DNA of 64,000 nucleotides, taken from positions 1,302,001-1,366,000 of the forward strand of contig NC_053182.1 in NCBI RefSeq assembly GCF_905163445.1, given 5' to 3'. Source of the stretch: Pararge aegeria (Eukaryota; Arthropoda; Insecta; Lepidoptera; Nymphalidae). A program made the position numbers and the translations under genes. A model generated the notes under the pieces. It had not been told where the DNA came from, ran no database searches, and saw only the letters and a program-made list of their open reading frames with translations. Numbering within the stretch: position 1 is the stretch's first letter; every line of letters begins with the position of its first letter. This document shows, piece after piece, positions 44,691 to 55,329 of this stretch.

Positions 44691-44876
44691 CAGTGGCGTG
44701 TATAGTGGGTATGCAGATGATATAAAATGAAGAAAATCTCCAGTACGAGCTATAAATACTTACTTAAGATTTTTATAATTTTTACAATGCCTATTCATAA
44801 GTTTTGTATAACTCTTCTGGAGACTTCATTTTATATCATTTTTATACCCTGTAAATACCCTCTATGCACGCCACTG
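44691..44876. mobile_element. MITE-T, complete
   Basis: Ends CAGTGGCGTGTATAG and CTATGCACGCCACTG are inverted, and inversion continues for about 60 bases (GATGATATAAAATGAAG against TTCATTTTATATCATT; CTCCAGTACGAGCTATA against TATAACTCTTCTGGAG). The CAGTGGCG terminus is hAT-like; no target duplication could be read. Confidence 0.75.
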
Positions 44877-44879
44877 CTC

Positions 44880-45600
44880 AGTGGGCGATGGTTCTCTCGA
44901 ACTCTAGTTCTTCTACTGGTGTTCTAATTTCTGACTGGATCGCGTAGAGATACTCCTAGCGTAGCCCTTTCAATCACCCGCTGACTCCGAACCTTCTTAG
45001 GAGATCCACGGTAAGAAACCACGTTTCAGATTCGTAAGTCATGTCTCGTCGTAGTACAAGACTATCAGAGGGCTAGATTTCATAGCCTGTCATCTCCGAT
45101 CAGTGTCACGATCCATGTCAAGACACAACATGATTGATGCGTCTGGATACACATCAGTGTCATGTTGTGCCATTCAAGGCGGGTGTTCACATCGATGCTC
45201 GAGAAAGCCGCATTGACGCTTGTCCCAATCAACGACAAGTTGCACCCGTAATCCTCACAGACGATAATATGACTTGACATCATGAACTAGATCTGCATGT
45301 AACTAATCCGACCGCAGTCATCGAAGCAACATCAAAGATTACGAGCAAACATATTGATTTTTGATCTCTCATTCATCAACCACAAGTAGTATGCTGGCAT
45401 TCCATATTGAGTTTATTGCTACGATTCCGTTCTTAAAATTATCGTCAGCAAATAAAAAAAAAATCGATTCCATGCCCCTTCCATTGCCTGTTCAGCTATG
45501 AAAAAAAATTTAAAAGAAAGTGGACTTGAACAATATTAATATTAGAAGTAAAAATAAACTTGTAGTACAGTTTACTACGCTGCATAAAATTAGTAATTCA
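44880..45600. other. Unique DNA, nothing recognised
   Basis: 45050-45300 is less AT-rich and has a 67-codon minus frame with no known relatives. Confidence 0.45.
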
Positions 45601-45606
45601 TTTAAA

Positions 45607-46037
45607 GGTAATTTGTTATAAAATTGTATATCATTTTATAACAAATTACCAGATGAAATGAGATATCTCTCAATAAGTTCAAAGTTTATATAAAACATAA
45701 GCTTATAGAAAAATCCTATTATAATATTGAGGATTACATGTATGATAAAAAGCTTCGGTATGAATTGCTCTAACATTAACTCAGCTGTGAGATGGTGATA
45801 ACAAAAAAATAAAACCTAGGTAAGTTTGTTGTGGGCTCTTCTTAGACCAGGGCGCGTTTGGAACCCTCCTAGCTTTAGTTTTAAGTTAACGAATACAGTT
45901 ATCACCATCACTAACATTAGTGGAACATATTAAATGTATGAACGCTTCATAAGTGCCTGTGAAAAGGTCTACCTACATGAATAAAACATTTAAATAATGA
46001 TAAAGAATATGAATAGAATTTTTGAATTTGAATTTAA
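45607..46037 (+). mobile_element. LINE-K: longest ORF2 end, frameshifted, with 3' UTR and 5' hairpin
   Basis: ORF2 reads LYNKLPDEMRYLS, then after a frameshift FKVYIKHKLIEKSYYNIEDY and a stop; the 3' UTR follows from GTGAGATGGTGATAAC to TTTGAATTTGAATTT. Just upstream an 18-bp stretch (45607-45624) is the exact reverse complement of 45633-45650, eight bases apart, inside the ORF2 sequence. Confidence 0.8.
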
Positions 46038-46088
46038 AAATTGTTTTGGCTGAATTGTGAATATTGGGTTTTCAGATCTTCACATTTC

Positions 46089-46432
46089 CGGCCTAGATTT
46101 TGCTTTATTTTATTTAAACAATAAACTTACATCATTAAATTTTTAATTTAAGTCTCATAATATATTAAATCATTTATTTCTCTCCGTCTTCATTCTCTTC
46201 TATTCTCTTCTCGAGCGGGTGAAGATCATTATCTACACCCATGTACACCCAACAATAGAATATCATCATAGTAAATAAAATCTGTATTTGACAGTTTCAG
46301 TTTAAAAATAGAGGATTACTCGCCAGGTCAATCCGGAGATTCCCTGAAAGTTTCATTGAAATCGGTCCAGCCGTTTCGGAGCTTATACGGAACATACCCA
46401 CACACACTTTATCTGTTATATATATATAGATT
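46089..46432 (+). repeat. U9 repeat, copy 2, with retrotransposon-like 3' tail
   Basis: First 109 bases match 29503-29611. Continues to CAGGTCAATCCGGAG, GAAATCGGTCCAGCCGTTTC, CATACCCACACACACTTTAT and a TATATATAGATT end. The ATCGGTCCAGCCGTTT phrase recurs at 59360. Confidence 0.7.
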
Positions 46433-46439
46433 AATTAAG

Positions 46440-47285
46440 AAATCTATTTATTAAGTAACGTTACAGACTGCACAACTTTATGCTACGGTCCATACATAAT
46501 GCAAGCCCGGCTTTATATTGAAAATAATAAAAGGCTAATTAGTAAACTAAGAATTGAAACAAAGTTTCTTCACAATGTCAGGTTATAACGACCTACTTAT
46601 TTAAAGCATTAAATATAATTCAATTATATGGTTTTCTTACCACCCATTTATTCAGAGAACTCTAAAAGTTCCGTTTGTTGAGATGAGTAAATTTCATAGT
46701 ACGTATGTATAAAATCTATATATATACAAAAATGTTATGTTGTTTTGTGTACGCTTCAAAAACTCAAAAAGTTCTGCACCGATCGAGCTGAAATTTTAGC
46801 ATGATAATCAAGTACCAAACTTCATAATGTAGTTTGAGAAGGTACCCATTATTAAACAAACGCGCATTCAATCTAGATTTATTGTGCGCAAGCAATCACC
46901 GTTACCACTTACGATCCCGTTCCGCTACGCGTGGATGTTAGGGCAATTAGTTATTAGGTGCATTACAATCAAAATGTTCATTATATTTTATGTTCACGCT
47001 TGAAAACTTGATGACATTTTTATAGCCTTAAATCTGCAGCCCATTTCATTAATCCCATGGAAAGTATCTCTGGCCAATATTCGAAAAGTATATGTTTACT
47101 TCTAATATGTTTAAGAACATAAATTAAACTAGAGAGTTCGTAATAACAATATGTATTAGCTAGGTAGCTTGTCTCGAACTGGCTTTGTCATACAATCTTT
47201 CAACATACCCACTTAATTCACTTTATTAGACAACAAAGTAAAAATGTACCTACTTTACATAAATTCTTCTTAAATGTATACTAAA
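46440..47285. other. Mostly unique DNA
   Basis: 46710-46930 (TCTATATATATACAAAAATG, then GCACCGATCGAGCTGAAATT) looks like the start of a transposon family, single copy here. No gene. Confidence 0.4.
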
Positions 47286-47289
47286 AAGT

Positions 47290-47328
47290 ACATGAATCTC
47301 AGCAGTTGCTCTGTCCCAAAATCAAGTT
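47290..47328 (-). mobile_element. LINE-J tail scrap
   Basis: AATCTCAGCAGTTGCTCTGTCC is a diverged match to the AGAGCAACTGCTGAGTTTC block in reverse. Confidence 0.35.
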
Positions 47329-47559
47329 ACTAAAGCGTATCAAACATTACGTCTGTCTACTATTTTTAGATATAATTCAATAGAGGAAAGCATGAAAACA
47401 AAGCATGCAAACATAAAAGTTTTGTTAGAAGTTTTTTTTACCAGAAATAACCAGGAAATAATATGTATTCTTTTGACTAAAGCAAAAGTGTGTTTTGCAT
47501 GACTGTATATAACACTTCGTAATTTATTAGATACTTATAGTGGTAAAGTTTATTGGTTT

Positions 47560-47950
47560 AGTTTATAAAGACATTAGTTTTCTCCTCCTTAGTCGTTCCC
47601 TTGAGACAGAAAGAGTGGTCGTGGTTGACAATAATCCATTTTTTTGGCTACAGCAGTCCCCGCGATGCGCCTTCGCTTGTTACGGTCTTCAGCGTTTCGG
47701 GAACATTGGACTATGCAGCTTTTATTATGTCTGTCCAACCGCTTGACTGTTTGCCTTCCACTTTCCCCTGGACAAAGAGTCGTTCCATGGAGTGTTTATT
47801 CCTATCAATATTTCCAAAGAACTTATGGATTCGTATCTGCATTGTCGACTATAATCTCTCTTTGAATTTTAGTTCCTCCAGGATCGACACGTTAGTCTGA
47901 AAAGCTGTCCAAGGGATCCGCAACAATAGCAACATCTCGAGTGCATCGAT
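47560..47950 (-). mobile_element. LINE reverse-transcriptase C-terminal relic
   Basis: Minus-strand translation: LRIPWTAFQTNVSILEEL, FKERL, stop, IRIHKFFGNI, SMERLFVQGKVEGKQSSGWT, DIIKAA. This is the strongly recognisable C-terminal part of an insect non-LTR ORF2 (RIPWT..TN.SIL.EL; FFGHI.R; GKVEGKR..GR). Several stop codons show it is dead. A different family from LINE-R and LINE-J. Confidence 0.85.
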
Positions 47951-47958
47951 TTTGCGTC

Positions 47959-48155
47959 AGATATTAGCTTAGATATTTGTATATTTTATTGCACCTTTTA
48001 CTGTCTTTTTTTGTTTAGATATTTGTATATTTTATTGCACCTTTTACTGTCTTTTTTTGTTGTTGTAGCTATGGTAAGTCAATTTAGTTTATTAAGATAT
48101 TAGCTTAGGTATTTGTATAGGTATATTTTATTACACATTTTACTGTCTTTTCAAC
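47959..48155 (+). repeat. Perfect 46-bp tandem duplication plus a diverged third copy
   Basis: 47969-48014 and 48015-48060 are identical (TTAGATATTTGTATATTTTA...). A diverged copy starts at 48096 with the same AGATATTAGCTTAG lead-in as 47959. A recent slip in an older duplication. Confidence 0.9.
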
Positions 48156-48284
48156 ATCGTACGTTTATTTAATAGAAATAAATTTTATTTACTAATTTGT
48201 AGTGCGATTTCCTACAACTTGTGTGGACTACAAAAAATATTGAGATGCAAACATACTTATTTCTTAATCTATAAAAATTCCTGG

Positions 48285-48440
48285 TTCTTAGCAGCATTGT
48301 TGCTATGCTGTGTTTGGGTCCAAAGGGTGTAGGCGGCACGGTGCAGAAAGTGTTCTTAGCATGCTCTGGTGGCTCTGTTTATAGGCTTGGTTTTTACTTA
48401 TCATCAGGCTGGCCATCTGCTTGATCCGTCAATTATAACT
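48285..48440 (-). repeat. U5 repeat
   Basis: TCTTAGCAGCATTGTTGC, GGGTGTAGGCGG, CTCTGTTTATAGGCTTGG and ATCATCAGGCTGGCCATCTG match U5 in reverse. Confidence 0.65.
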
Positions 48441-48444
48441 ATAA

Positions 48445-48885
48445 AACAAAGTCAAAAATTATTGTGTAGCGAATTTAAAATTATATTATGGAAGTCAGTC
48501 GGGAATGCTGCTTAAATTTCACTCAACACGCATCACGTGTCGTTAAAGTATGCCGGGTTCATTAAAGCTGAATCCGAGTTATTTATACATTTCGTGACTG
48601 TACCCCGATGTATTATAATGACAATATTCCCGTGTAGAAAGTTACCTAATCCGCAAAATTGTACCGCTCAGCTAAGTTTAGGCGAATCATCGGCACGCGA
48701 TGCTAATCGGGCTGAGTTTTGTTTAATTACGTTGCCTTGTTTGATAAAGATAGTCATTGTTTTAAGTGGGCCTAGGCTGTTAAAGTTTAAGACAAAATAC
48801 TCGTTACTTTAATAACTATGTACTCAAAAAACTCAACACATAAACCTAGTCTCCTAGCAAACAACATTGAAAATAACATATGGCA
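48445..48885. other. Unique DNA, unrecognised 91-codon frame
   Basis: Plus frame 48537-48812 has no known relatives and no splice support. Confidence 0.35.
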
Positions 48886-48887
48886 CT

Positions 48888-49170
48888 TGACGGCCGATTG
48901 GCGCAGTGGGCAGCGACCCGCTTTCTGGGTCTAAGGCCCTGGGTTCGATTCCCACAACTGGAAAATGTTTGTGTGATGAGCATGAATGTTTTTCAGTGGT
49001 TCTGGTTGGTTATATGTATATTCTAAGTATTTATGTATATTATTCATTAAAATATTCATCAGTCATCTTAGTACCCATAACACAAGCTACGCTTACTTTG
49101 GGGCTAGATGGCGATGTGTGAATTGTCGTAATATATTTATTTATTAATTAATTAATTAATTTATATATAT
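48888..49170 (+). mobile_element. SINE-A, full length
   Basis: GACGGCCGATTGGCGCAGTG, GGGTTCGATTCCCACAAC, GTACCCATAACACAAGC, TTTGGGGCTAGATGGCG and a TTTATTAATTAATTAA tail. Confidence 0.9.
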
Positions 49171-49311
49171 TGTGATATCGTTGAGGTAATCTCAAATCTG
49201 TTTTATTTTGTGTAGTTTGTAACAATCCGGAGTTAGGGAGTCGTGTCCGTGGAGAACTTTAAACCATTGGCCCAGATGACATGTTGTTAAAACTCAGTAA
49301 TCTGCATTGAA

Positions 49312-49433
49312 GTGGCGCGGTGGATATAAGTTGATAAACCCTACTTCTATGAAAGAAGAATAAGTACATTAATAGTTTGGACATGAAATAGAGCTAATAT
49401 TATTCGTTATTTGATTTAATTTTTAAAACCCAT
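49312..49433 (+). repeat. U6 repeat, copy 1
   Basis: GAAGTGGCGCGGTGG, AACCCTACTTCTATGA, GACATGAAATAGAGCTAATA, TTTGATTTAATTTTTAAAAC are shared with 51026-51152. Unclassified. Confidence 0.7.
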
Positions 49434-49589
49434 AATAATGACGATAAGATAAGATATATATAAGAGAATGTGTTAAGATAATGGTTGGAAATTAAAATTA
49501 ACTTCATTCCTGCTTTATCGATGAAACTGTAGATGAAAATTATATAAATTAACAAAAACTTATTAAAAAAATTAAAAAAATTTGTGTGT

Positions 49590-49725
49590 TGCCATCGGTC
49601 CTCGATATATCTAAAAGGTTTGAACGAAATCAGACCGACGAAAGAGGGTCAAAATCAAGTCCAAAGGAGTCGATTACCAACATCCAAACAAACATACAGG
49701 TGAAGCTAATAAGAGTGGGTAAACT
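49590..49725 (+). repeat. Retrotransposon-like tail, unclassified
   Basis: CCTCGATATATCTAAAAGG, TTTGAACGAAATCAGACCG and CCAACATCCAAACAAACATAC are typical 3'-tail phrases. Single copy. Confidence 0.35.
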
Positions 49726-50009
49726 TCACGGGTAACTGTAATAGAGCCCATAAAACACTCGTTATAAAGCGATTATCTTAATCAGGCCCTATAATCATCT
49801 CTAGATGCCGAGATGAGCCCCAAAGCGGACCAAGCAGGAATGCTGTTCGCTGGAAGAACTAACAATATCTTTCAAAGATTAACGTCATCAGATGCGTCAG
49901 ATTTTGATTGAAGTGTTGAGGGCTGCTAAATTAGGTCGGAAGAACTTAAACTATAAAAAAAGTATGTAGCTCTCCAGCGAAAAAAAAAAGTTGTTCATGT
50001 TTCGAATTT

Positions 50010-50190
50010 TAATGAAAATTAAGCTTAATTTGCTATACTCTGCGAACAGCAGGAGAATCTGTATGGCGTAATATATAATATCTTTAATCCGTATACTCCA
50101 CACCAAACTGATCCTCGGCAATGTTCCCTCTACGCATCCTCAGGAGATGTTAACTTTACAATGAATGAGTGAAGTGAAGTGATTATTCTG
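50010..50190 (+). mobile_element. MITE-F, left end and body
   Basis: Left end ATGAAAATTAAGCTTAATTT, then AGCAGGAGAATCTGTATGG, CTCCACACCAAACTGATCC, CCTCAGGAGATGTTAAC. The right inverted end is missing; a SINE-B 3' scrap follows at 50222-50266 (CATGCCCTGTAGAGGGCCG). Confidence 0.7.
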
Positions 50191-50269
50191 GCTAATTTTT
50201 CACTATACAGATTATAAATTATACCCATGCCCTGTAGAGGGCCGATTATGGGTTGACATAGTTATTTGT

Positions 50270-51020
50270 TTTAGAGCAAAAAACTGAACATACTTCACCA
50301 AAGACAAGCGTAATAACGATCCGATATAATGCTTCATAGACAGATTTAGGGGACCGACCTCTTCTACCTACATTTTATACAGCATTACTCACAGTCAGGT
50401 TTTATAATATCATGAAAAAGAAAACAAGAACAATTTTTCATTGTTTCTTGTCTGAATAATTTATACATTTATTGGATTCTTTGTTATCCATATACAGCTA
50501 TAGGTTATAGCATGGTTTGTGACGAACAGCTAGTCTTTACATATTTATATAGCGATTATTCTGTGCCACGGCACAGAATAATAAACGTTGTGGTTTTGCG
50601 GCAGTTCATTGTTTGGCAGAATGAGGGTGGTATAGTATTTTGGCTGATCATGAGGAAGAAAATAAAGGCTAATGTATTTATCAGCTTATTATGTGTGTCC
50701 GTAGAGGTGTTCCACTGTAACGTCTCTCTTATTGTGTATATTTTCATAGATTCTAGCGTCCCGAGTGTGTACGGTACAATATATTTGGACAAATCAAGTC
50801 TGCGAAATACTTTAGACGATTGAAAATCAGTTGATAATTGGAAACTAAGAAAGCCTTTCTCATGCCTTGTGTTTGTTTCTACCGCTACCCTCATAATATA
50901 GAGTTCATATATAAAATTTCAGAAGATTTTCTATGTCACTATAAAAATAATTAGTTTGCCGCAAATTAAATAAATTTAACGATTCAATATAAAATTATAC
51001 ATAACCATAAAAACTTTTGT
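50270..51020. other. Unique DNA with a 13-bp hairpin
   Basis: 50555-50567 and 50570-50582 are exact reverse complements (ATTATTCTGTGCC) two bases apart. Overlapping frames of about 100 codons on both strands (50512-50823 plus, 50556-50894 minus) include the hairpin and match nothing known. Confidence 0.5.
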
Positions 51021-51025
51021 GTAAA

Positions 51026-51152
51026 AGTGGCGTGTCGGTTCTATTGTAAAACCCTGCACTTCTATGAGAGAGGTCTGTGCTAAGTGAGGCCATTAACAGG
51101 ATATGAAATAGAGCTAATATTTTTCGTTCTTTGATTTAATTTTTAAAACCCA
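51026..51152 (+). repeat. U6 repeat, copy 2
   Basis: AAAGTGGCGTGTCGG, ACTTCTATGAGAGAGG, ATATGAAATAGAGCTAATAT, TTTGATTTAATTTTTAAAAC. Confidence 0.7.
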
Positions 51153-51177
51153 TTCTTATATACTCTATGGTTTCGAC

Positions 51178-51242
51178 CGCAATCCTGGTACCCGTCGGTC
51201 AAAGACCTGGGAGGTCTTTGACCGACGGGTACCAGGATTGCG
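51178..51242. repeat. Perfect 31-bp inverted repeat, 3-nt spacer
   Basis: 51178-51208 and 51212-51242 are exact reverse complements (arms begin CGCAATCCTGGTACCCGTCG) with GGG between. The right arm appears to be the 3' part of SINE-E; the left arm is an inverted extra copy of it. Confidence 0.95.
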
Positions 51243-51350
51243 AAGATTCAGAATTAAAAAAAATTCCTTGGTTCCTCTGCCGGAGATCGAAATCTCTCCC
51301 ACTTAAATACAACACAACGCTCGCCACTGCGCTCTAGGTCGTACACAACC
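51209..51350 (-). mobile_element. SINE-E, tRNA-like head
   Basis: Reversed: CGCTCGCCACTGCGCTC (A box) and GGAGATCGAAATCTC (B box), then AATTTTTTTTAATTCTGAA and ATCCTGGTACCCGTCGG. A SINE by the box spacing. Confidence 0.65.
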
Positions 51351-51354
51351 ACGT

Positions 51355-51895
51355 ATAAGCTGAAGTTATATCTGAGTGGATTATTTATTCTTTGCCATCC
51401 ATATATAGGTGCATACTGCAGTCTTTCATTTTTATATGTGTAGCGATTAAAAGTGGTTGGCGTGGGAGCGTTGTGGCTTAGCGACAGTTCGCATTGTTCG
51501 ACAGATTGAGCGCAGCGTTATTATACGATTAACTTCGAAAGCACTTCACGACGTGATGGTGGAAACCGCAAGCCTTCACTAACTCAAGCAAAGTCCATAC
51601 GCAATGTCTATAAAAGTGTTCAACCATATGCCAGATTTAATTAGGAACGTTGAAAATGACAATGAACTCTACCAAATGTTATAAAAATATCTCATAGATG
51701 ATGATGCTTTTATTCTGTAAATAATCTTTTTTAATTTGAGCATCCCCCAATTAAATCGGTTTCCATATCATACGACGTCTTATTTATGTTTTAAAATTCG
51801 TACAATTATTTAATGAAAAAAAAAAGTTGAGAAGAAAAAGAAGAGTTGGGTGTACATACGTTACGTTATATAATTAGATTTATTTTATATATTGT
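51355..51895. other. Unique DNA, nothing recognised
   Basis: No shared repeat. 51470-51560 is less AT-rich with no ORF of interest. Confidence 0.45.
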
Positions 51896-51900
51896 ATAAT

Positions 51901-51991
51901 TCAAATTCAAATTCAAAATTCATTTATTTCAAGTAGGCCTGATTAATAAGCACTTTTGAAACGTCAAGTCAGTCTGTTTGTAGTGACTCTG
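51901..51991 (-). mobile_element. LINE-J extreme 3' end
   Basis: ATTCAAATTCAAAATTC, TTTATTTCAAGTAGGCC, AGCACTTTTGAAACGTC, GTCTGTTTGTAGTGACTC. Heavily 5'-truncated. Confidence 0.8.
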
Positions 51992-51999
51992 AATGTAAC

Positions 52000-52500
52000 A
52001 TTATGTATTGTGCTGAATAAATTGAAATTGAAATCGAACTCTCGCATGCTTAAGCAACTTTGGATTGTCTTGGTTTAAAACCTTGGGATACAATACTGCT
52101 TTAAGCTGCGTGCTGCTTTTGAGAGCACGTTAAGCCTTCGGTCCTAATAATTATTGTATTAACAACATGCGTTGAGGTCACTGACCCACATTGGAGCATC
52201 TTGGAAGGTCTAAGCTCCCAGTAGCTCTCTCTGGCGTTAATAGGCTGTATATGATGCCGATGACTTTTTTTTAGATATCATCCGTATTAAAGAAATGTTT
52301 ATTCACCACGAAAATCTTAGTTTAGAATATTTAATGAAATAACTAATTTAAAACTAAGAAACTAAACCAAACTTCTAATAAAGGAACATGCATTAAGTGT
52401 GTCGTGTATAAAATCGTGTTTGTATGTATGCGTGTCATCAAGATCCGTTGTAGTTAGGTTGAGACGCAAAAGGTAACAAACAAACAGGCACACTTTCAGA
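52000..52500. other. Unique DNA, nothing recognised
   Basis: 52410-52500 ends in a transposon-tail-like phrase (ACAAACAAACAGGCACAC). Confidence 0.45.
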
Positions 52501-52507
52501 TTTATAA

Positions 52508-52647
52508 GATTAGTAAATTCAAAATTCAAAATTCAAATTCAAAATTCATTTATTTCAAGTAGGCCTAATACAAGCACTTTTGAAACGTCAATTCTGTCCG
52601 TGTGTAGTGACTCTACCACCGGTTCGGAAGGCAGATTCTACCGAGAA
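52508..52647 (-). mobile_element. LINE-J 3' tail
   Basis: Same blocks as 51901-51991 and further, through TCTACCACCGGTTCGGAAGG to TTCTACCGAGAAGAAG. Confidence 0.8.
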
Positions 52648-52649
52648 GA

Positions 52650-53870
52650 AGAATTCATCCGTGTTTAGTATTTAAGCGTCTCCTTCCAAGAATCAAACGC
52701 AGCCAAACTGCAGAAACCAGATATAGGTATTCGATATTCGATCCCGCGCCCCCGTATACCCACTACGTGACATCCCACACAATGGATCTCGCCCTTCGCA
52801 TAAACCACGGGTAGGTGGATACAAAGGATAACACGCCTCAAGGTGAAGGTCGCATGGCTTAAATTCCCATGTGGCTTCGTACATTCCCAGCATTAAGGTT
52901 GTTTTACACCAGAGAACAAACATTCAGAATGTTACATATATACTGTAGCCAGTAACTTCGTCGTAAAAGTTAAAATACAATGTATTTTACTTAATAAAGT
53001 TATCCTAATAATTTTCTACAAACTTCATCTAGGGTGGCCTGATGCACATAGCAAAAAAAAAATTATTTAAATTCCGAAAACGTTCATCGCCGATTTTAAC
53101 ATTGACTTAGTAGACTCCAGTTATTTGATAAAATAAAAACAAACACTTTAACGGGTCTTTTACTGTTCGTTCTCCCAAAAAGGATGGCTTTTTGCCTCAT
53201 TTGCTTTGGTCTGCCAGCCCTGTCATTTTTAAAAACTACGTAACACACAGAAATACCAATTTTCGTGGATATCAATTGAAGAATAACTTGAAGGACTTTC
53301 ATACAAACTTGCCAACCCTGTTTCCTTTTGGAGTAGTAACTTTACTTATTTACCCATAAAATCCCAATAAAATTGTCCGTCAAGAGTTCAGTGAAACGTG
53401 AACAAAAGTACGTGCACCCACAACCCCTTTCGCCAAACGCACATCCTTCGGTAAAAATAAATATACTAATTTCTTGTCTGCACCTACCTTTACATTTTCA
53501 AGATATATTCGCACGCGATACGAATTTTAATCGCGTCTTTGGAGATTTCCATTCCGTCGTGCGAGTCGCGTCTGTCTCAGCTACTTGGCTTGTGACTAGT
53601 AATTAATAACGTGCCATTTATAGTTTTAGCGCCGCGAAATATGCTGTAGCCTTACCCTCCATTTTTCTTACACGTCTTATTAGGTACACAATCTTCCAAT
53701 AACTTTTTAGTGTAAAAATCGTTTTTAAAATATAATAAAATAACTAAAGCATGCATTCGAATGGAATATCTTATTTTATTTTATATCTTTTTGTCTATTT
53801 CAACACTTTACAAGGAAAATAGAAAAAGGATGGTTTCCACATTAAAAAAAAAGGTGTGTGTACTTATGTA
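52650..53870. other. Unique DNA, no gene called
   Basis: 52700-52920 is GC-richer and open for 76 minus-strand codons (EFKPCDLHLEACYPLYPP); 53373-53606 is open for 77 plus-strand codons. Neither resembles a known family. Confidence 0.35.
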
Positions 53871-53879
53871 CACGCGTTA

Positions 53880-54137
53880 GAAGTTATACTTCTTTGGCGT
53901 AACAAGTTAAAAATCTTTTCAAAAATTGTATCTACGTTTGTAGAAAAAACGACACTAACAATAGAAAAAAGGTATTGTTTGAATTATTAAAAGGCAACTA
54001 TCAAACCTTTTTTAGAATAACTAAAATGTTGACTATGCTTAACTTCATGGTGTCGGTTTTCTTGTGACGGTTTGCACGCGCATCGTAAAAATTTACACTC
54101 ACCATTTTCCCTAACGCTGCAAAAGAAGTATAACTTC
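53880..54137. mobile_element. MITE-E, complete
   Basis: Ends GAAGTTATACTTCTTTGGCG (53880) and ACGCTGCAAAAGAAGTATAA (54114-54133, followed by CTTC to 54137) are inverted with one gap. 258 bases, no ORF. The target duplication was not resolved. Confidence 0.75.
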
Positions 54138-54227
54138 AAAAATACAAGGTAGAAAAAATTAATTATATATCTAAGTCCTGTTTTTTTTTAATTTTTTATG
54201 TTATATATTTGACGTACGTACTGAGCA

Positions 54228-54345
54228 GATTGCTCACCTGATGACTTTCAGGTGGGTCTTGAATCTTGAGAACGCTATGAACTCCCAGGCGTGCTCTTAG
54301 GTTTCGATGTTTCCTTCACCGTTAAAACAAGTGATATTTAATTAC
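54228..54345 (-). mobile_element. SINE-B middle fragment joined to a U5-like scrap
   Basis: GAGAACGCTATGAACTCCC, CCTTCACCGTTAAAACAAG and TGATATTTAATTAC are SINE-B in reverse. GAGCAGATTGCTCACCTGAT at the left resembles the start of U5. Confidence 0.5.
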
Positions 54346-54362
54346 ATTACAACTGTTTACAT

Positions 54363-54421
54363 AAACATAAACATTTTAGGGGTAAAGCAGCGGTCTGCTT
54401 TACCCTAAATTGCTTATGTTT
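54363..54421. repeat. Imperfect 27-bp inverted repeat, 4-nt spacer
   Basis: 54363-54390 and 54395-54421 pair around CGGT with a perfect GGTAAAGCAG core and a few mismatches outward (AAACATAAACATTTTAG). Confidence 0.8.
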
Positions 54422-54424
54422 ACG

Positions 54425-55180
54425 CGGTAACCTTATTCCGTTTTGGCCAGCAATTGACTTTCGCCCGAAGTTAATCAATCAACTTTTGTTTATGGCAACC
54501 GGGTCAGTTTTAGGATAGCGACCATTACTGCCAATGACTCCTGAAAATAGCACAGTATATTGACCGGTTATTAAAATGAGCCAGAACAGAGAGGTTTTTA
54601 TGTGCACGATGAGAAAAGCGAACACAAAACAAATATACACATCACAAAACAGTACAAAACATACAGGTTACAGACTATAAATAACAAAGGGAAAAAACAG
54701 AAGCGAAGCAAGAAATCGGCAGATTACCTAACCAATCTTATCCAAACTTTCAGATGACAGATTGCATTTAGTGGCTTCCTTATCTATAGGAAAGAGTAGA
54801 AAAAGGATAGCACTACTAAATTCAATGTAATCTGGAGATTTTGGATTAAATTGGATAAAGTTCTAGCATTAATCTACTGAATACTATCTAAGTAATAAGT
54901 ATCTCAAATTGATTGATTATAAGAGTGTAAAAAATATTTTTTGTCACAAGTAATGTAATACAATACACGAGATTATTAAGGCTAATGATAATTCAAGCCG
55001 CAGCGGGCGGAAACGCCGTCTATCCGAATGTTTGTTCGCAAAAAACTCCTAAACCGCCGCGCTCCATACAAATTACGCGGAACGGGACCCGAATAATAAA
55101 CAAGTGATTAAAAATGGCAGTGAGTCAGCAAACTGTTGTAAAACCTCCACCTATCCAGTGAGCTGTTATATTATCTGTGG
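54425..55180. other. Unique DNA, nothing recognised
   Basis: 54990-55090 is CpG-richer (CCGCAGCGGGCGGAAACGCC). No ORF of note. Confidence 0.4.
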
Positions 55181-55183
55181 CTT

Positions 55184-55325
55184 CCGAATAGCCTCTTTGG
55201 TCTAGGACCAGGGCCATCAGATCTTGGTTTCAATCCTCGAGTCGCAATGCTGACAGTTTAACTGTCGGCCAATCACGGCTGGTCCCGTGCTGCATGACAT
55301 ATAATAGAACCAATAATGTATTTGT
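55184..55325 (+). mobile_element. SINE-F candidate (tRNA-like)
   Basis: GCCTCTTTGGTCTAGGACC resembles an A box and, 30 bases on, TTGGTTTCAATCCTCGAG a B box. CGGCCAATCACGGCTGG follows. The layout fits a SINE; no second copy here. Confidence 0.45.
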
Positions 55326-55329
55326 GATT

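Noticed and set aside
47540..47900. Plus-strand frames of 68 to 99 codons
   Set aside because: They are antisense to the LINE reverse-transcriptase relic at 47560-47950.
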